This document shows positions 5,952 to 13,906 of a DNA stretch of 16,599 nt, piece by piece. A program made the translations under genes and the position numbers. Numbering within the stretch: position 1 is the stretch's first letter; every line of letters starts with the position of its first letter. The DNA comes from JAGLCY01 sp965363725. GTDB taxonomy: Bacteria > Krumholzibacteriota > Krumholzibacteriia > LZORAL124-64-63. The stretch covers positions 1 through 16,599 of the forward strand of contig CBDTUS010000074.1 in the NCBI GenBank assembly GCA_965363725.1. The letters are read 5' to 3'. The notes below the pieces were generated by a model. It saw only the letters and a program-made list of their open reading frames with translations. It did not search any database and was not told where the DNA came from.

Positions 5952-7274
5952 CTAGAAATGAAAGGTCGTCTTGACGGTGAACATTCCCCAGTGCCTGGCC
6001 TCGGGGTCGGTTAGACTCTCTTCCACGGAAATCGGCTCGGTCAGGGCCACCCCGTCGATGAAATGGTACTCGAGTTTGAACAGCCAGAAATCGGTCAGGT
6101 CGAACCGGCTGCTGACCACCAGGGATCTCTGCCACCCGTAGTAATCCGGCAGGCCCAAGCGGACGTTGGCCGCCAGGTCCTCATCGCCTCCCGGCGATTG
6201 GGCGTCCGAGTAGTAACTCGACAGGGCCAGAAGCCGCGACACCTGGTAACCGGCCAGGACATACCATCCCTTGGAGCGGCTGGAATCGAGCTTGTCCCGG
6301 TAGAATTCCGCCGCGAAATTCCAATCATCCCGGATGAATTCCCCGGAAAACGTCGCCAGGTATTCCATCCGGACCGTCGCGTCGATGTCAATGCTGAGAG
6401 GGTGGTAGCCCGCGCCCGGATTCGGTTCGGGGACGTTGATATCGTACCAAAGCAAAGTCTCGATATGATAGCGGCCGTGCAGAACGGTGGAGCTCAACCG
6501 AAATCCGTCCAGAGGGGTGTTCCAGATCAGGGCGCCCCCGAAGATCCAGGGAAAGGTCACCTGGGTTTGTTCACTGTTTCGGAACGTGGACTCCGAGGTC
6601 CCGTAGGCGTACCCGTTTTCCTGATCGAACAGCAGCCCTGTAACCGGCTCAAGCTCCGTACCTGCATTGGCAAACAGGTCCCCCCAAAATCCAACTGTCG
6701 GATCCGGCACCGTCAGTGTGCCTCCGAATACGTGGTAATCGAGTTCACCTCCGGCGCCGATATCAAAGTTGCCGTAGACGCCCAGGCCTTCATAGGAAAG
6801 CATGAAATCCCGCATCTTCTCGTCGTATATGCTCTGGGGCAGGAAGATGCTGGTGCGCAGCATGTCCACGTCCCGGCCCTCGTTGTACAGGCCGAACGGC
6901 ATCTTGACCTTGCCCGCCCGGAAACCCAGCTGGTCCTTCCAGCGGTAGTCGCCGTAGGCCCAGTCGATGACCACCTGGTCATTCCCGACGTCGCCGAAAT
7001 TGCGGCCCAGGAACTGGATGCCCACCCGCAGCCGGTCCATGGGGCGGGCGATCAGGGTGATGGCCGCTTCGGTGAAGGCGGCCGACCCGTTGATGCTGTT
7101 GGGAACCAGATAGTTGTTCTTGGAAGTGTTCAGGTATCCCTGGCTCACGAAACCGTTGACATACAGATTGTCACCGATTTCCTCCGCGCCCACCCAGGGG
7201 GCCGAAGCCATGAACAGGAACAGGAATCCCCATTTGGTGGCGGAGCGAAAGCCAAGGTATCGGTCCAGTTTCAC
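5952..7274 (-). CDS. Outer-membrane beta-barrel porin-like protein
   Basis: 440 residues. A signal peptide ends near WVGA-EE (residue 30). The mature protein alternates polar and aromatic residues as in transmembrane beta strands (for example LYVNGFVSQGYL, LRVGIQFLGRNFG, WYVLAGYQVSRLLALSSYY, FKLEYHFIDG) and ends MFTVKTTFHF; the terminal Phe is the BAM recognition signature. Length suits a 14- to 18-strand porin. Conserved-looking text includes FTEAAI near 68 and the FRAGKVKMPFGLYNEGRD segment, typical of porins that share a GKxxxPfG motif. The start is GTG at 7274, chosen because GGAGG lies 5 nt upstream; an overlapping ATG at 7276 is out of frame. It is 20 bp after the receiver gene and 30 bp before the PstS-like gene. 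The substrate is unknown. Confidence 0.85.
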   Translation of the reverse strand: MKLDRYLGFRSATKWGFLFLFMASAPWVGAEEIGDNLYVNGFVSQGYLNTSKNNYLVPNSINGSAAFTEAAITLIARPMDRLRVGIQFLGRNFGDVGNDQVVIDWAYGDYRWKDQLGFRAGKVKMPFGLYNEGRDVDMLRTSIFLPQSIYDEKMRDFMLSYEGLGVYGNFDIGAGGELDYHVFGGTLTVPDPTVGFWGDLFANAGTELEPVTGLLFDQENGYAYGTSESTFRNSEQTQVTFPWIFGGALIWNTPLDGFRLSSTVLHGRYHIETLLWYDINVPEPNPGAGYHPLSIDIDATVRMEYLATFSGEFIRDDWNFAAEFYRDKLDSSRSKGWYVLAGYQVSRLLALSSYYSDAQSPGGDEDLAANVRLGLPDYYGWQRSLVVSSRFDLTDFWLFKLEYHFIDGVALTEPISVEESLTDPEARHWGMFTVKTTFHF

Positions 7275-7294
7275 ATCGGCCTCCGTGGTATCGG

Positions 7295-7804
7295 TCAGAT
7301 GAAGGTTCGCAGGATATCGTTCTGCAGACCCGACAACCGGCCCTGGGTCTGATCGATTTCGGCGATTTTTTCCTGGAGGGTCTTGACCAGGAACCTCCGC
7401 TCCAGGGCGTTGCGCAGGACGATGAGCAGGTTGTCGTTGTCCCAGGGTTTTTCGATGTACTGGAACAGCCCCACGTCATTGATGGCCCGGATGGCGCTTT
7501 CCTTGTCCGCGTACCCGGTCAGCAGGATCCTCGGAGCATGCGGATGCACCGCGCCGAATCTGCCCAGAAGCTCGATGCCGTTCATCTCCGGCATGAGGAA
7601 ATCCGAAACCACCACGTCGACCGACGCACTGTTGCCGAAATCCAGGGCCTCGGCCGGCAGGGTGAAGGTCCGGACGGCGTATTCGGTCTCCAGTTCCAGG
7701 AAGGACTGGAGACTCTTGAGGACCATCTCCTCGTCGTCGATGATCACCACCGTGGCGTCCTTCTCCCGGAACGAGCCGTTCTCCTGATGCGTGTTGTCGT
7801 TCAC
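7295..7804 (-). CDS. Stand-alone response regulator receiver
   Basis: 169 residues from GTG 7804. A single REC domain (about 17-137) has the acidic pair Asp23/Asp24, phospho-acceptor Asp68 (VVVSDFLMP), Thr96 (LLTGYAD) and Lys119 (IEKPW). A 30-residue helical tail (LVKTLQEKIAEIDQTQGRL...) may form a coiled coil; there is no DNA-binding or enzymatic output. It is closely related to the REC of the preceding gene: ADKESAIRAINDVGLFQYIEKP against ADKENAIRAINEVGLFQYLEKP, which suggests tandem duplication. A possible role is phosphate sink, shuttle, or competitor for the same kinase. The GTG start is favoured over TTG 7819 because GAGGGG is 7 nt upstream. It begins 11 bp after the stop of the receiver-phosphatase gene. 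Confidence 0.88.
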   Translation of the reverse strand: MNDNTHQENGSFREKDATVVIIDDEEMVLKSLQSFLELETEYAVRTFTLPAEALDFGNSASVDVVVSDFLMPEMNGIELLGRFGAVHPHAPRILLTGYADKESAIRAINDVGLFQYIEKPWDNDNLLIVLRNALERRFLVKTLQEKIAEIDQTQGRLSGLQNDILRTFI

Positions 7805-7811
7805 CCTTGAT

Positions 7812-7817
7812 CCCCTC
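7812..7817 (-). promoter_or_regulatory. Ribosome binding site that decides the receiver start
   Basis: GAGGGG on the minus strand lies 7 nt before GTG 7804 and overlaps the TGA of the preceding gene. It would fall almost on top of the alternative TTG at 7819, which therefore has no proper site of its own. Confidence 0.6.
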
Positions 7818-9021
7818 AACTTTTTCTGGTGATGCTCACCAGGGTCAAATCATCCCGGTAGTCCGGCAGCCCGAATTCCAGGGCCCTGTCGGCCAGGTGT
7901 ACGAGCAGAGCCTGCCCGCTCGTCCCCGCCAGATCGGCAAGGTCCCGCTGCAGGCGCCCCTCCCCGTAGAATTCGTCCTGGGCGTCCTGGGCTTCGGACA
8001 GCCCGTCGCTGAACAGCAGCAGGCTTTCACCGGGCCCCGGATCCAGGACCGTCTCCTGGCCGGGAGTATACATGGACCCGTCCACCAATCCCAGCAGAAG
8101 ACCCGCGGCCTGTTGCCAGTGGGCCTCACCCGCCCCGGTGACCAGGACCGGATGAGGCAAACCCGCCCCGGCCAACCGCATGATCCCGGTGCCGGGATCC
8201 ACCACCACCGCGGCCGCAGCCACGGGAATCTCCCGGGGCAGACCGTGGAAAAGGACGGCGTTCATTCGGGTCAGGATTTCCCCCGGACCCAGATCCTGCC
8301 CGGCCAGCCCCGAAGTGGCGAACCGGAGAAGGGCCGTGCCCAGGGCAGCCTGCACGCCGTGGCCGGCGCTGTCGGCCACGACGATGCCCAGATGGCCCCC
8401 CGACAGGGGTATAAAATCGTAGAAATCCCCTCCCACGGCCATGGCGGGCCGATAGACGACCGCCAACCCGCATGTTTCGGCGTCCGGCACGGTGTCCGGC
8501 AGGAACCTGGCCTGGACCGTACGGGCCCAGTCCATTTCACGTTTCATCTCTTCGTCCTTGGCCGTCAGGGCATCGCGTTGCAGCAGGACCCGATCCAGCT
8601 CCTGGATCTTCTCATGCAACGCCGCCCGCACCCCCTTGTGGGCCAGGGCGTTCTTCAACCCCAGAAGGAACTGCTCGTTTTCCAGCGGCTTTTCAAGGTA
8701 CTGGAAGAGACCCACTTCGTTGATGGCCCGGATGGCGTTTTCCTTGTCGGCGTAACCGGTGAGCATCAGGCGGGGGATTTCTGGATCCCGCTGGGCCACT
8801 TCGGCCAGCAGTTCCAGGCCGTTCATGCCCGGCATCAGGAAATCGGACACCACCACATCGACGGGCCCGGCATCAAGACGATCCAGGGCCTCGGGACCCG
8901 AGCTGCAGGTGGCCACCTCGTAGTCGGTTTCCAGTTCCAGAAACAACGCCAGGGCCTGGGTGACCATGGGTTCGTCGTCGACCAGCATGACGACCTGTGG
9001 GCGGCCTTTATTCTCTCCCAT
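7816..9021 (-). CDS. Receiver-PP2C (RsbU/SpoIIE-type) serine phosphatase response regulator
   Basis: 401 residues. The N-terminal REC domain (about 9-128) has Asp15/Asp16, phospho-acceptor Asp60 (VVVSDFLMP), Thr88 and Lys111. A coiled-coil linker (about 130-170) ends in the REMDWARTVQARFLP segment typical of the RsbU-type linker. The PP2C domain (about 185-400) has metal-binding motifs GGDFYD (197-202), VADSAGHG (215-222), FSDGLSEA (337-344) and YRDDLTLV (388-395), so it appears catalytically complete. The family dephosphorylates STAS-type anti-anti-sigma proteins when the receiver is phosphorylated; no STAS protein or RsbW-type kinase is present in the window, so the target is elsewhere. ATG 9021 overlaps the stop of the transporter-like gene as TGATG, with AAGGG 7 nt upstream. 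Coupling to that gene and to the downstream receiver suggests one phosphorelay. Confidence 0.92.
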   Translation of the reverse strand: MGENKGRPQVVMLVDDEPMVTQALALFLELETDYEVATCSSGPEALDRLDAGPVDVVVSDFLMPGMNGLELLAEVAQRDPEIPRLMLTGYADKENAIRAINEVGLFQYLEKPLENEQFLLGLKNALAHKGVRAALHEKIQELDRVLLQRDALTAKDEEMKREMDWARTVQARFLPDTVPDAETCGLAVVYRPAMAVGGDFYDFIPLSGGHLGIVVADSAGHGVQAALGTALLRFATSGLAGQDLGPGEILTRMNAVLFHGLPREIPVAAAAVVVDPGTGIMRLAGAGLPHPVLVTGAGEAHWQQAAGLLLGLVDGSMYTPGQETVLDPGPGESLLLFSDGLSEAQDAQDEFYGEGRLQRDLADLAGTSGQALLVHLADRALEFGLPDYRDDLTLVSITRKS

Positions 9022-12000
9022 CACATGGCCCTTCCCGCCAGATCCCTGAGTTTTCTGGTCACGGTGCGGATGATGCCCTTGGCGATCCGGACGTCGTCCG
9101 ACAGCAGATCATGGAAATCATTGCGGTCGATGCGCAGCAACCTGCTGTCCTCGTCCGCCGTTGCCGTCATTACACGTGGTTCGTCGTCGAACAGGGCCCA
9201 GGTGCCGAAGGGCATCAACGGGTCCGCCGTCGTCAGGTCCCGCTCGCCCTGGTGCAGGCGCACGTGTCCCTCGAGGACCAGGTACAGGGCATCGGCAGTG
9301 TCGTGTTCCAGGAACACCGTGTCACCTTTCAGGACCGACACCTCGCGGGCGATGTTCGCCAGGGCCGCCAGCTGGTCCGTGGGCACCTCCGAGAACACCT
9401 CGACATTCTGCAGCAAAAGGACTTTTTCGATCGGTGACAACATGTCGTCTCCCGTTTTTTCCAGGAATTGATCGGTGACCTGATTTTCCACGCCACCGCC
9501 TGCGTACCGGGCGCAGGCCGCCAGCCAGGGATCAACATCTTTGCTGAGGATGGCCTGGGCCTCCCCGGCATTGCGGACCGGTTCCCCGGCATCCAGGTCC
9601 GCCAACAGACCCGACTCCCGCCAGGCTTCCAGGGCCGGCTGATCATCGATCAGCGACAGCACCAGTTTTCGGTGCCGACCGTCCAAAAGGTTGTCCAGGA
9701 ACTCCTGGGCGTTGGCCCGCGGAATGCGCCGGCCACTCATCACGCCGTGGTAGGCATTGAGCACGTCGTTGAGGGGATACATCAGGCCCAGCAACCGGAA
9801 CACACTTTCGAGTCGCAGCGTCCGGGATTCGGCCACGACCCGGTTCAACAGGCGATCAGGTTCGCTCTTGTCCGGGAGCAGGGCTCCCAGTCTGGACAAC
9901 TGGAAGTAGCGTCCGGCTTCGAGGGCGATTTCCGTAGAGGCAATCGTTTCGTCGAACTCCAGGGCCGGGTACCGGGACCGCAGCTTGCCCAGGGCCTTCA
10001 GGACACCGAACCGCATGACCGGTTCCCCGCCGGCCAAATGATCCAGCAGGATGTCGACGCTCCGCTGCGCTGGAACCAGTTCCAAAATCCGGGGAATTTC
10101 CTCGCGGGCCCGGGCGGGATGTTCCTCCGAATGGAAGTAGACCCCCAAATCCTCGATGAGGCCGGCATCGGCCCGGGCCAGCTCCGCCAGGGCGCTGCGG
10201 GCATGGGTGCGCAGATTGGGATGGTCCAGCAGCTGGAGAAGCCAGGCCACGCGACCGAAATCCCGGCGCGCCCCAAACCCCGCGATCAAAGCTTCCACAA
10301 CGTTGACGTCCGGGTCATCCGCCAGGGCGTTCCAAAGATCCCCCGAACTGGGCGCGGGATCCCAGGGCAACCCGGCCAGCACCACGCGGCCCTCGCTCCC
10401 GGAATCGGTGACGTCATTCAGGATGGCACCAGCCACATGTCCGGACACCAGATTCCGGAAGGGTTCCGCTTCCGCGGCCGTGGCAATGAAGGCCACCGCG
10501 GCGTTGCGGCGCCCGGGTTCATCCGCCAGTATCTCCGCCAGAAAGGCACGCGCCGCCTCCTCGTCGCTGCAACCATGGGCCACGCAGGCCGTGGCGGCCA
10601 CCCTGACTGCCAGGTCCGGGTCGGCCAGCAGGGGCATGGCGCGGGCGACATCTGTTTCGTCCCCGTCCCGACCCAGGAAATCCAGGGCCCGGCGACGCAC
10701 CTCAGGCGAGGCATGGTCGACCAGGGGCCGCACCGATTCCAGGATCGTGGCCGACCCCACGTCCCGCAACATGTCCAGGGCATAGATAACCTCACGCGGT
10801 TGCCGGCTGCCGAGGGCCCCCACCAGGATTTTGAGAGCTGCCGGATCATCCAGTTGTACGGTCATTCCGGCCAAATCGAATTCCCGGCGGGACAGAACCC
10901 GGCGGAACGTTTCCAGGTATTCCCGGCGCATCATCAAGGCCAGGACCATCCAGACGGCCAGCAGGACCAGGGTCGCCAGGGCGATCCGGGTCGGGTCCCA
11001 ATGCCACACCAGGGTGAACAACAGCAGCAGGCCGCCCGCCATCCCCCGCGCCCATCGGTCCGCAAACAGGTCGATGAAGACTTTGGTCCGTTTTTTCAAG
11101 GCCAGGGGAATAGGTAGGAACAGCAGTTCGCGACTGGTCTTGTCCACCGAGTATTTCAGGGCGATGTCTCCGCCACGCAGGAACATGGCGGCGAGCAGAC
11201 CGGGGGCCAGCACCATCCCCATGGCTCCTCCGGTCAACACCGCCGGCAGCACCAGGAGCACCCCGCCCACCCCCAACCAGCGGATCAGGCGAGCGGCAAA
11301 AACAGCCTGCAGCAGGAAGGACAGCAGGCTCATCCGACCATAGAAGCGGCCCAGGAAGGTCGTCAGTTCCGAGGGGTCGCCAATGGCCTGCCAGGTGACG
11401 GTCTTGAACTGGAAATCGATGAAGGAAGCGGTCATCACCGTCAGGGAAATGATGCCCACCGTCAGGGTGAGATGCCGTGATCGGCCAATGGAGCGGATGA
11501 TACTCGGGAAATCCGCCTTTCCGGAATCCTCGTCACCGATATCGGCAGGGGCTTCCGAATTGGCGGGATTGCTTTTCCAGGCCAGCCGGGAGGCCAGCCC
11601 AGCCAAGGCCAGAACCAGGATGCTCACCAGCAGCAGGTCCTCCGTCGCCAGGTGCAGGTTCCGGATCAAAAACCCCGTGATTTCGCCTCCGCAGAAAGCG
11701 CCGGCGATGCCGCCCAGACCCAGCAGGGGAAAAAGCCGTTTGGCCTGGGCCGAATCGAACACCCCGTTGGCGAGCAGCCAGAACTGGCTGGTGGTCAAGC
11801 CTCCGGCCACGCCCACCCAGATGTAGAAAAGATAGAAAACCCATCCCTGCTGCACGCCGATCAGCCAACGCAGGATCACCAGGTTGACCATCAGGATAAT
11901 AATGGTGCGCGCCATGAGCCGGTCGAGCCTGAACTTCAGGCCGGCCCGGGCATAGATGGCCGTCACCGGGGCGGCCACCAGGGCCGACAGCACATAGACC

Positions 12001-12164
12001 AGGGGCAGCTGAGCCGGGCTGATCTCCACCAGGAAAAGGGAATCCCGGGCGGGTTTGAGCAGGTAGTAGAACAAAAGGAGAAGGAAGTAGCTGGCGGACA
12101 TCAGGACCGCCAACTTTTTTTCGCCGGGCCGCAGGTCCGGCAGGAATCCCCCCAGACGGCTCAT
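9021..12164 (-). CDS. ADP/ATP translocase-like (NTT/Npt) membrane protein fused to HEAT-like repeats and a cNMP-binding-like domain
   Basis: 1047 residues in three parts. Residues about 15-412 hold about 10-12 TM helices and NTT-type signatures KPARDSLFL (37-45) and YSVDKTSRELLFLPIP (338-353). Residues about 436-730 form alpha-helical repeats in HEAT style (PAALKILVGALG, SPEVRRRALDFLG, DPDLAVRVAATACVA, HPNLRTHARSALAELA). Residues about 915-1040 resemble a cyclic-nucleotide-binding beta-roll (VFSEVPTDQLAALANIA, LYLVLEGHVRL, FGTWALFDDEPRVMTAT). In the phosphate-binding cassette the usual FGE Glu is Thr (988) but the PR Arg is kept (997), so ligand binding is doubtful. Bacterial NTT proteins exchange nucleotides; such fusions may instead sense. 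ATG 12164 overlaps the kinase stop as TGATG with GGAG 4 nt upstream, and its own stop overlaps the receiver-phosphatase start in the same way. I infer a role in the same signalling complex. Confidence 0.85.
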   Translation of the reverse strand: MSRLGGFLPDLRPGEKKLAVLMSASYFLLLLFYYLLKPARDSLFLVEISPAQLPLVYVLSALVAAPVTAIYARAGLKFRLDRLMARTIIILMVNLVILRWLIGVQQGWVFYLFYIWVGVAGGLTTSQFWLLANGVFDSAQAKRLFPLLGLGGIAGAFCGGEITGFLIRNLHLATEDLLLVSILVLALAGLASRLAWKSNPANSEAPADIGDEDSGKADFPSIIRSIGRSRHLTLTVGIISLTVMTASFIDFQFKTVTWQAIGDPSELTTFLGRFYGRMSLLSFLLQAVFAARLIRWLGVGGVLLVLPAVLTGGAMGMVLAPGLLAAMFLRGGDIALKYSVDKTSRELLFLPIPLALKKRTKVFIDLFADRWARGMAGGLLLLFTLVWHWDPTRIALATLVLLAVWMVLALMMRREYLETFRRVLSRREFDLAGMTVQLDDPAALKILVGALGSRQPREVIYALDMLRDVGSATILESVRPLVDHASPEVRRRALDFLGRDGDETDVARAMPLLADPDLAVRVAATACVAHGCSDEEAARAFLAEILADEPGRRNAAVAFIATAAEAEPFRNLVSGHVAGAILNDVTDSGSEGRVVLAGLPWDPAPSSGDLWNALADDPDVNVVEALIAGFGARRDFGRVAWLLQLLDHPNLRTHARSALAELARADAGLIEDLGVYFHSEEHPARAREEIPRILELVPAQRSVDILLDHLAGGEPVMRFGVLKALGKLRSRYPALEFDETIASTEIALEAGRYFQLSRLGALLPDKSEPDRLLNRVVAESRTLRLESVFRLLGLMYPLNDVLNAYHGVMSGRRIPRANAQEFLDNLLDGRHRKLVLSLIDDQPALEAWRESGLLADLDAGEPVRNAGEAQAILSKDVDPWLAACARYAGGGVENQVTDQFLEKTGDDMLSPIEKVLLLQNVEVFSEVPTDQLAALANIAREVSVLKGDTVFLEHDTADALYLVLEGHVRLHQGERDLTTADPLMPFGTWALFDDEPRVMTATADEDSRLLRIDRNDFHDLLSDDVRIAKGIIRTVTRKLRDLAGRAM

Positions 12165-13051
12165 CAAGCTCCGGCTTCCGTTATTCCTTCGGATGACGTC
12201 GGCAACGATACTACAAAGACCGCGCCTCCGGCCTCGCCGTTGCCGGCTTCAATCCGACCGCCGTGACGTTCGACGATCCGCCGGGAGATGAACAGGCCCA
12301 ACCCCGTTCCCTGGTCCTCGGGTTTGGTGGTCCACCCCGGTTCGAACACCTGTTCGAAGCAATGACCCGGAAGTCCGGGACCGGTGTCGCTCACGCTGAC
12401 GGTCACCTTTTTGTCCCGGGACTCGGTGCGAACGGTAATCCGGCCGGGTCCCTCCATGGCCTGCTGGGCATTCAGGATGAGATTGAGAAACACCTGTCCC
12501 AAAGGCCCCGGCCAACCGCTTACCGGAGGCAGTTCGCCCAGTTGCAGGTCCACCGTCACGTCGTTTTTCAGCTCGTGGGTCAACAGGACCAGGGCGCCTT
12601 CCACCAGCGCATTGACATCGGTGGGGACCGGCTCCTCCTTGTCTCCCCGTCCGGCCAGGCGCAGTTGGCGCACCAGTTGGCCGGTTCTCAGCAGCGCCTG
12701 ATCCACCACCGGCTCGTTGCCGCGGATGATCCCCAACGCCTTTTTGACCTTGTCCAGCCTTTCCCGATCCGCCTGATCCAGGGAAGTATCCTCGATCTGC
12801 TCCAAACCTTCGTCTATTTTTCCGACCGCCCTGCGGGCCGTGTCCAGGCTGCAGGACACCGCTCCCAGGGGAGTCCTCAGTTCATGGGCGATCCCCGCCA
12901 GCAGATGCCCCAGGGTCGCCATTTTTTCCTGGCGCTCCACCGTGTCGGTCAGGATCTGGAACTGACGGTCCCGCCGCCACAGGCGGATCGACTGCACCAG
13001 AAACAGAATCAGGATCAGGATCAGGCTGGACTCCAAAAGGATTTTGATCAT
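12164..13051 (-). CDS. Histidine kinase with one TM helix and no sensor domain
   Basis: 295 residues. One hydrophobic segment (about 4-24) anchors it to the membrane and no periplasmic domain, PAS or HAMP is present. A short helix leads to the H-box LAGIAHELRTPLG with phospho-acceptor His56. The HATPase_c domain (about 143-285) is complete: N-box QVFLNLILNAQQAM (Asn190, Asn194), G1 SDTGPG (Asp222), F-box FEPGW and G2 GTGLGL (248-253). It should therefore be active, in contrast to the kinase at 3822-5435. With no input domain it probably takes its signal from a partner; the obvious candidate is the transporter-like fusion whose start overlaps its stop (TGATG). ATG 13051 is chosen over upstream in-frame options because GGGAGG lies 6 nt before it; it begins 1 bp after the TGA of the pseudouridine synthase gene. 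Confidence 0.9.
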   Translation of the reverse strand: MIKILLESSLILILILFLVQSIRLWRRDRQFQILTDTVERQEKMATLGHLLAGIAHELRTPLGAVSCSLDTARRAVGKIDEGLEQIEDTSLDQADRERLDKVKKALGIIRGNEPVVDQALLRTGQLVRQLRLAGRGDKEEPVPTDVNALVEGALVLLTHELKNDVTVDLQLGELPPVSGWPGPLGQVFLNLILNAQQAMEGPGRITVRTESRDKKVTVSVSDTGPGLPGHCFEQVFEPGWTTKPEDQGTGLGLFISRRIVERHGGRIEAGNGEAGGAVFVVSLPTSSEGITEAGA

Positions 13052-13052
13052 G

Positions 13053-13868
13053 TCAATCCTCCCGTTTGGCCGGGACAGGTGGGGTGGCCATTTTTTCCAA
13101 ATCGAAAATGGCGTGGATTTCACCAGGTGTGAGGTGCCTGACCCCGCCTGCGGGCAGATCCCCCAGACGGATGCCGCCGATTCTCGTCCGCCGGACCAGC
13201 ACCACCTTGTGGCGCAGGGTACTCAGCATGCGGCGGACCTGGCGAACCCTGCCTTCGCCCACCACCAGGTTCACAACGGTACGACCGTTGAGGATTTCCA
13301 CCACCTTCACAGACAGGGGCCGAAACAGACCCAGGTTGGGCAGATGGACCCCCGCGATCATGACCCCGATCTCGATTTCCGTCAGCTCCCCTTCAACCTG
13401 CACCCGGAACTCCTGTTCCATCTGTTTCGAACCGGTCACCAGGTTGTTCCACCGATTGTCGTTCGAGATCAGCAGCAACCCGGAGGTCCTGCTGTCCAGG
13501 CGTCCGGCAGTCTTCAGGCCGGGAACATCGCGGGGAAAATAATCGGATACCAGACGACGCTCCGGTCCGTCGCTGACCGAGCAGACGACACGAACCGGCT
13601 TGTGCACAGCGTAATAACTGGGACGCAATCGAGCCAGGGGTTCACCGTCCAGAATGACCTGGGTTCCCGGTTCCAGCATGTGGTTCGGATCCCGCACCAC
13701 ATCGTCGCCGATGGCCACCCTCCCGGTGATGACCATTTCCGTGGTCTGTTTCCGGGTCCCATAGCCCGCTTTCATCAGGGCCCGGGCCAGACCCATGGCG
13801 CGTGCGGGCTTCCACCGTTCCGTGGAAAGGTCATGCCCCAGGGATTTTCCATCGAATTTTTTGGCCAT
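13053..13868 (-). CDS. RsuA/RluB-family pseudouridine synthase
   Basis: 271 residues. An S4-type RNA-binding domain occupies about 26-72 (ARALMKAGYGTRKQTTEMVITGRVAIG), followed by the RsuA/RluB/RluE/RluF catalytic domain: YYAVHKPVRVVCSV, the catalytic loop GRLDSRTSGLLL with Asp125, and the C-terminal GEGRVRQVRRML typical of this family. The enzyme isomerises a uridine to pseudouridine in rRNA (16S U516 for RsuA, 23S U2605 for RluB); the target cannot be told from sequence. An N-terminal extension of about 25 residues (MAKKFDGKSLGHDLSTERWK) precedes the S4 domain. The start ATG has only a weak GGGA upstream. It lies 38 bp after the antiporter gene and 1 bp before the kinase gene, so an RNA-modification gene sits inside the run. 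Confidence 0.92.
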   Translation of the reverse strand: MAKKFDGKSLGHDLSTERWKPARAMGLARALMKAGYGTRKQTTEMVITGRVAIGDDVVRDPNHMLEPGTQVILDGEPLARLRPSYYAVHKPVRVVCSVSDGPERRLVSDYFPRDVPGLKTAGRLDSRTSGLLLISNDNRWNNLVTGSKQMEQEFRVQVEGELTEIEIGVMIAGVHLPNLGLFRPLSVKVVEILNGRTVVNLVVGEGRVRQVRRMLSTLRHKVVLVRRTRIGGIRLGDLPAGGVRHLTPGEIHAIFDLEKMATPPVPAKRED

Positions 13869-13906
13869 GATCCCGGTTTCCCGATGTTCTCGCGGTGATG
13901 AAATAC

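Noticed and set aside
6063..11117. Long plus-strand open frames (6063-7352, 7807-9471, 9468-11117) opposite the porin, phosphatase and transporter-like genes
   Set aside because: Antisense frames kept open by GC-rich third positions; Gln/Gly/Pro/His-rich translations without domains or ribosome binding sites.
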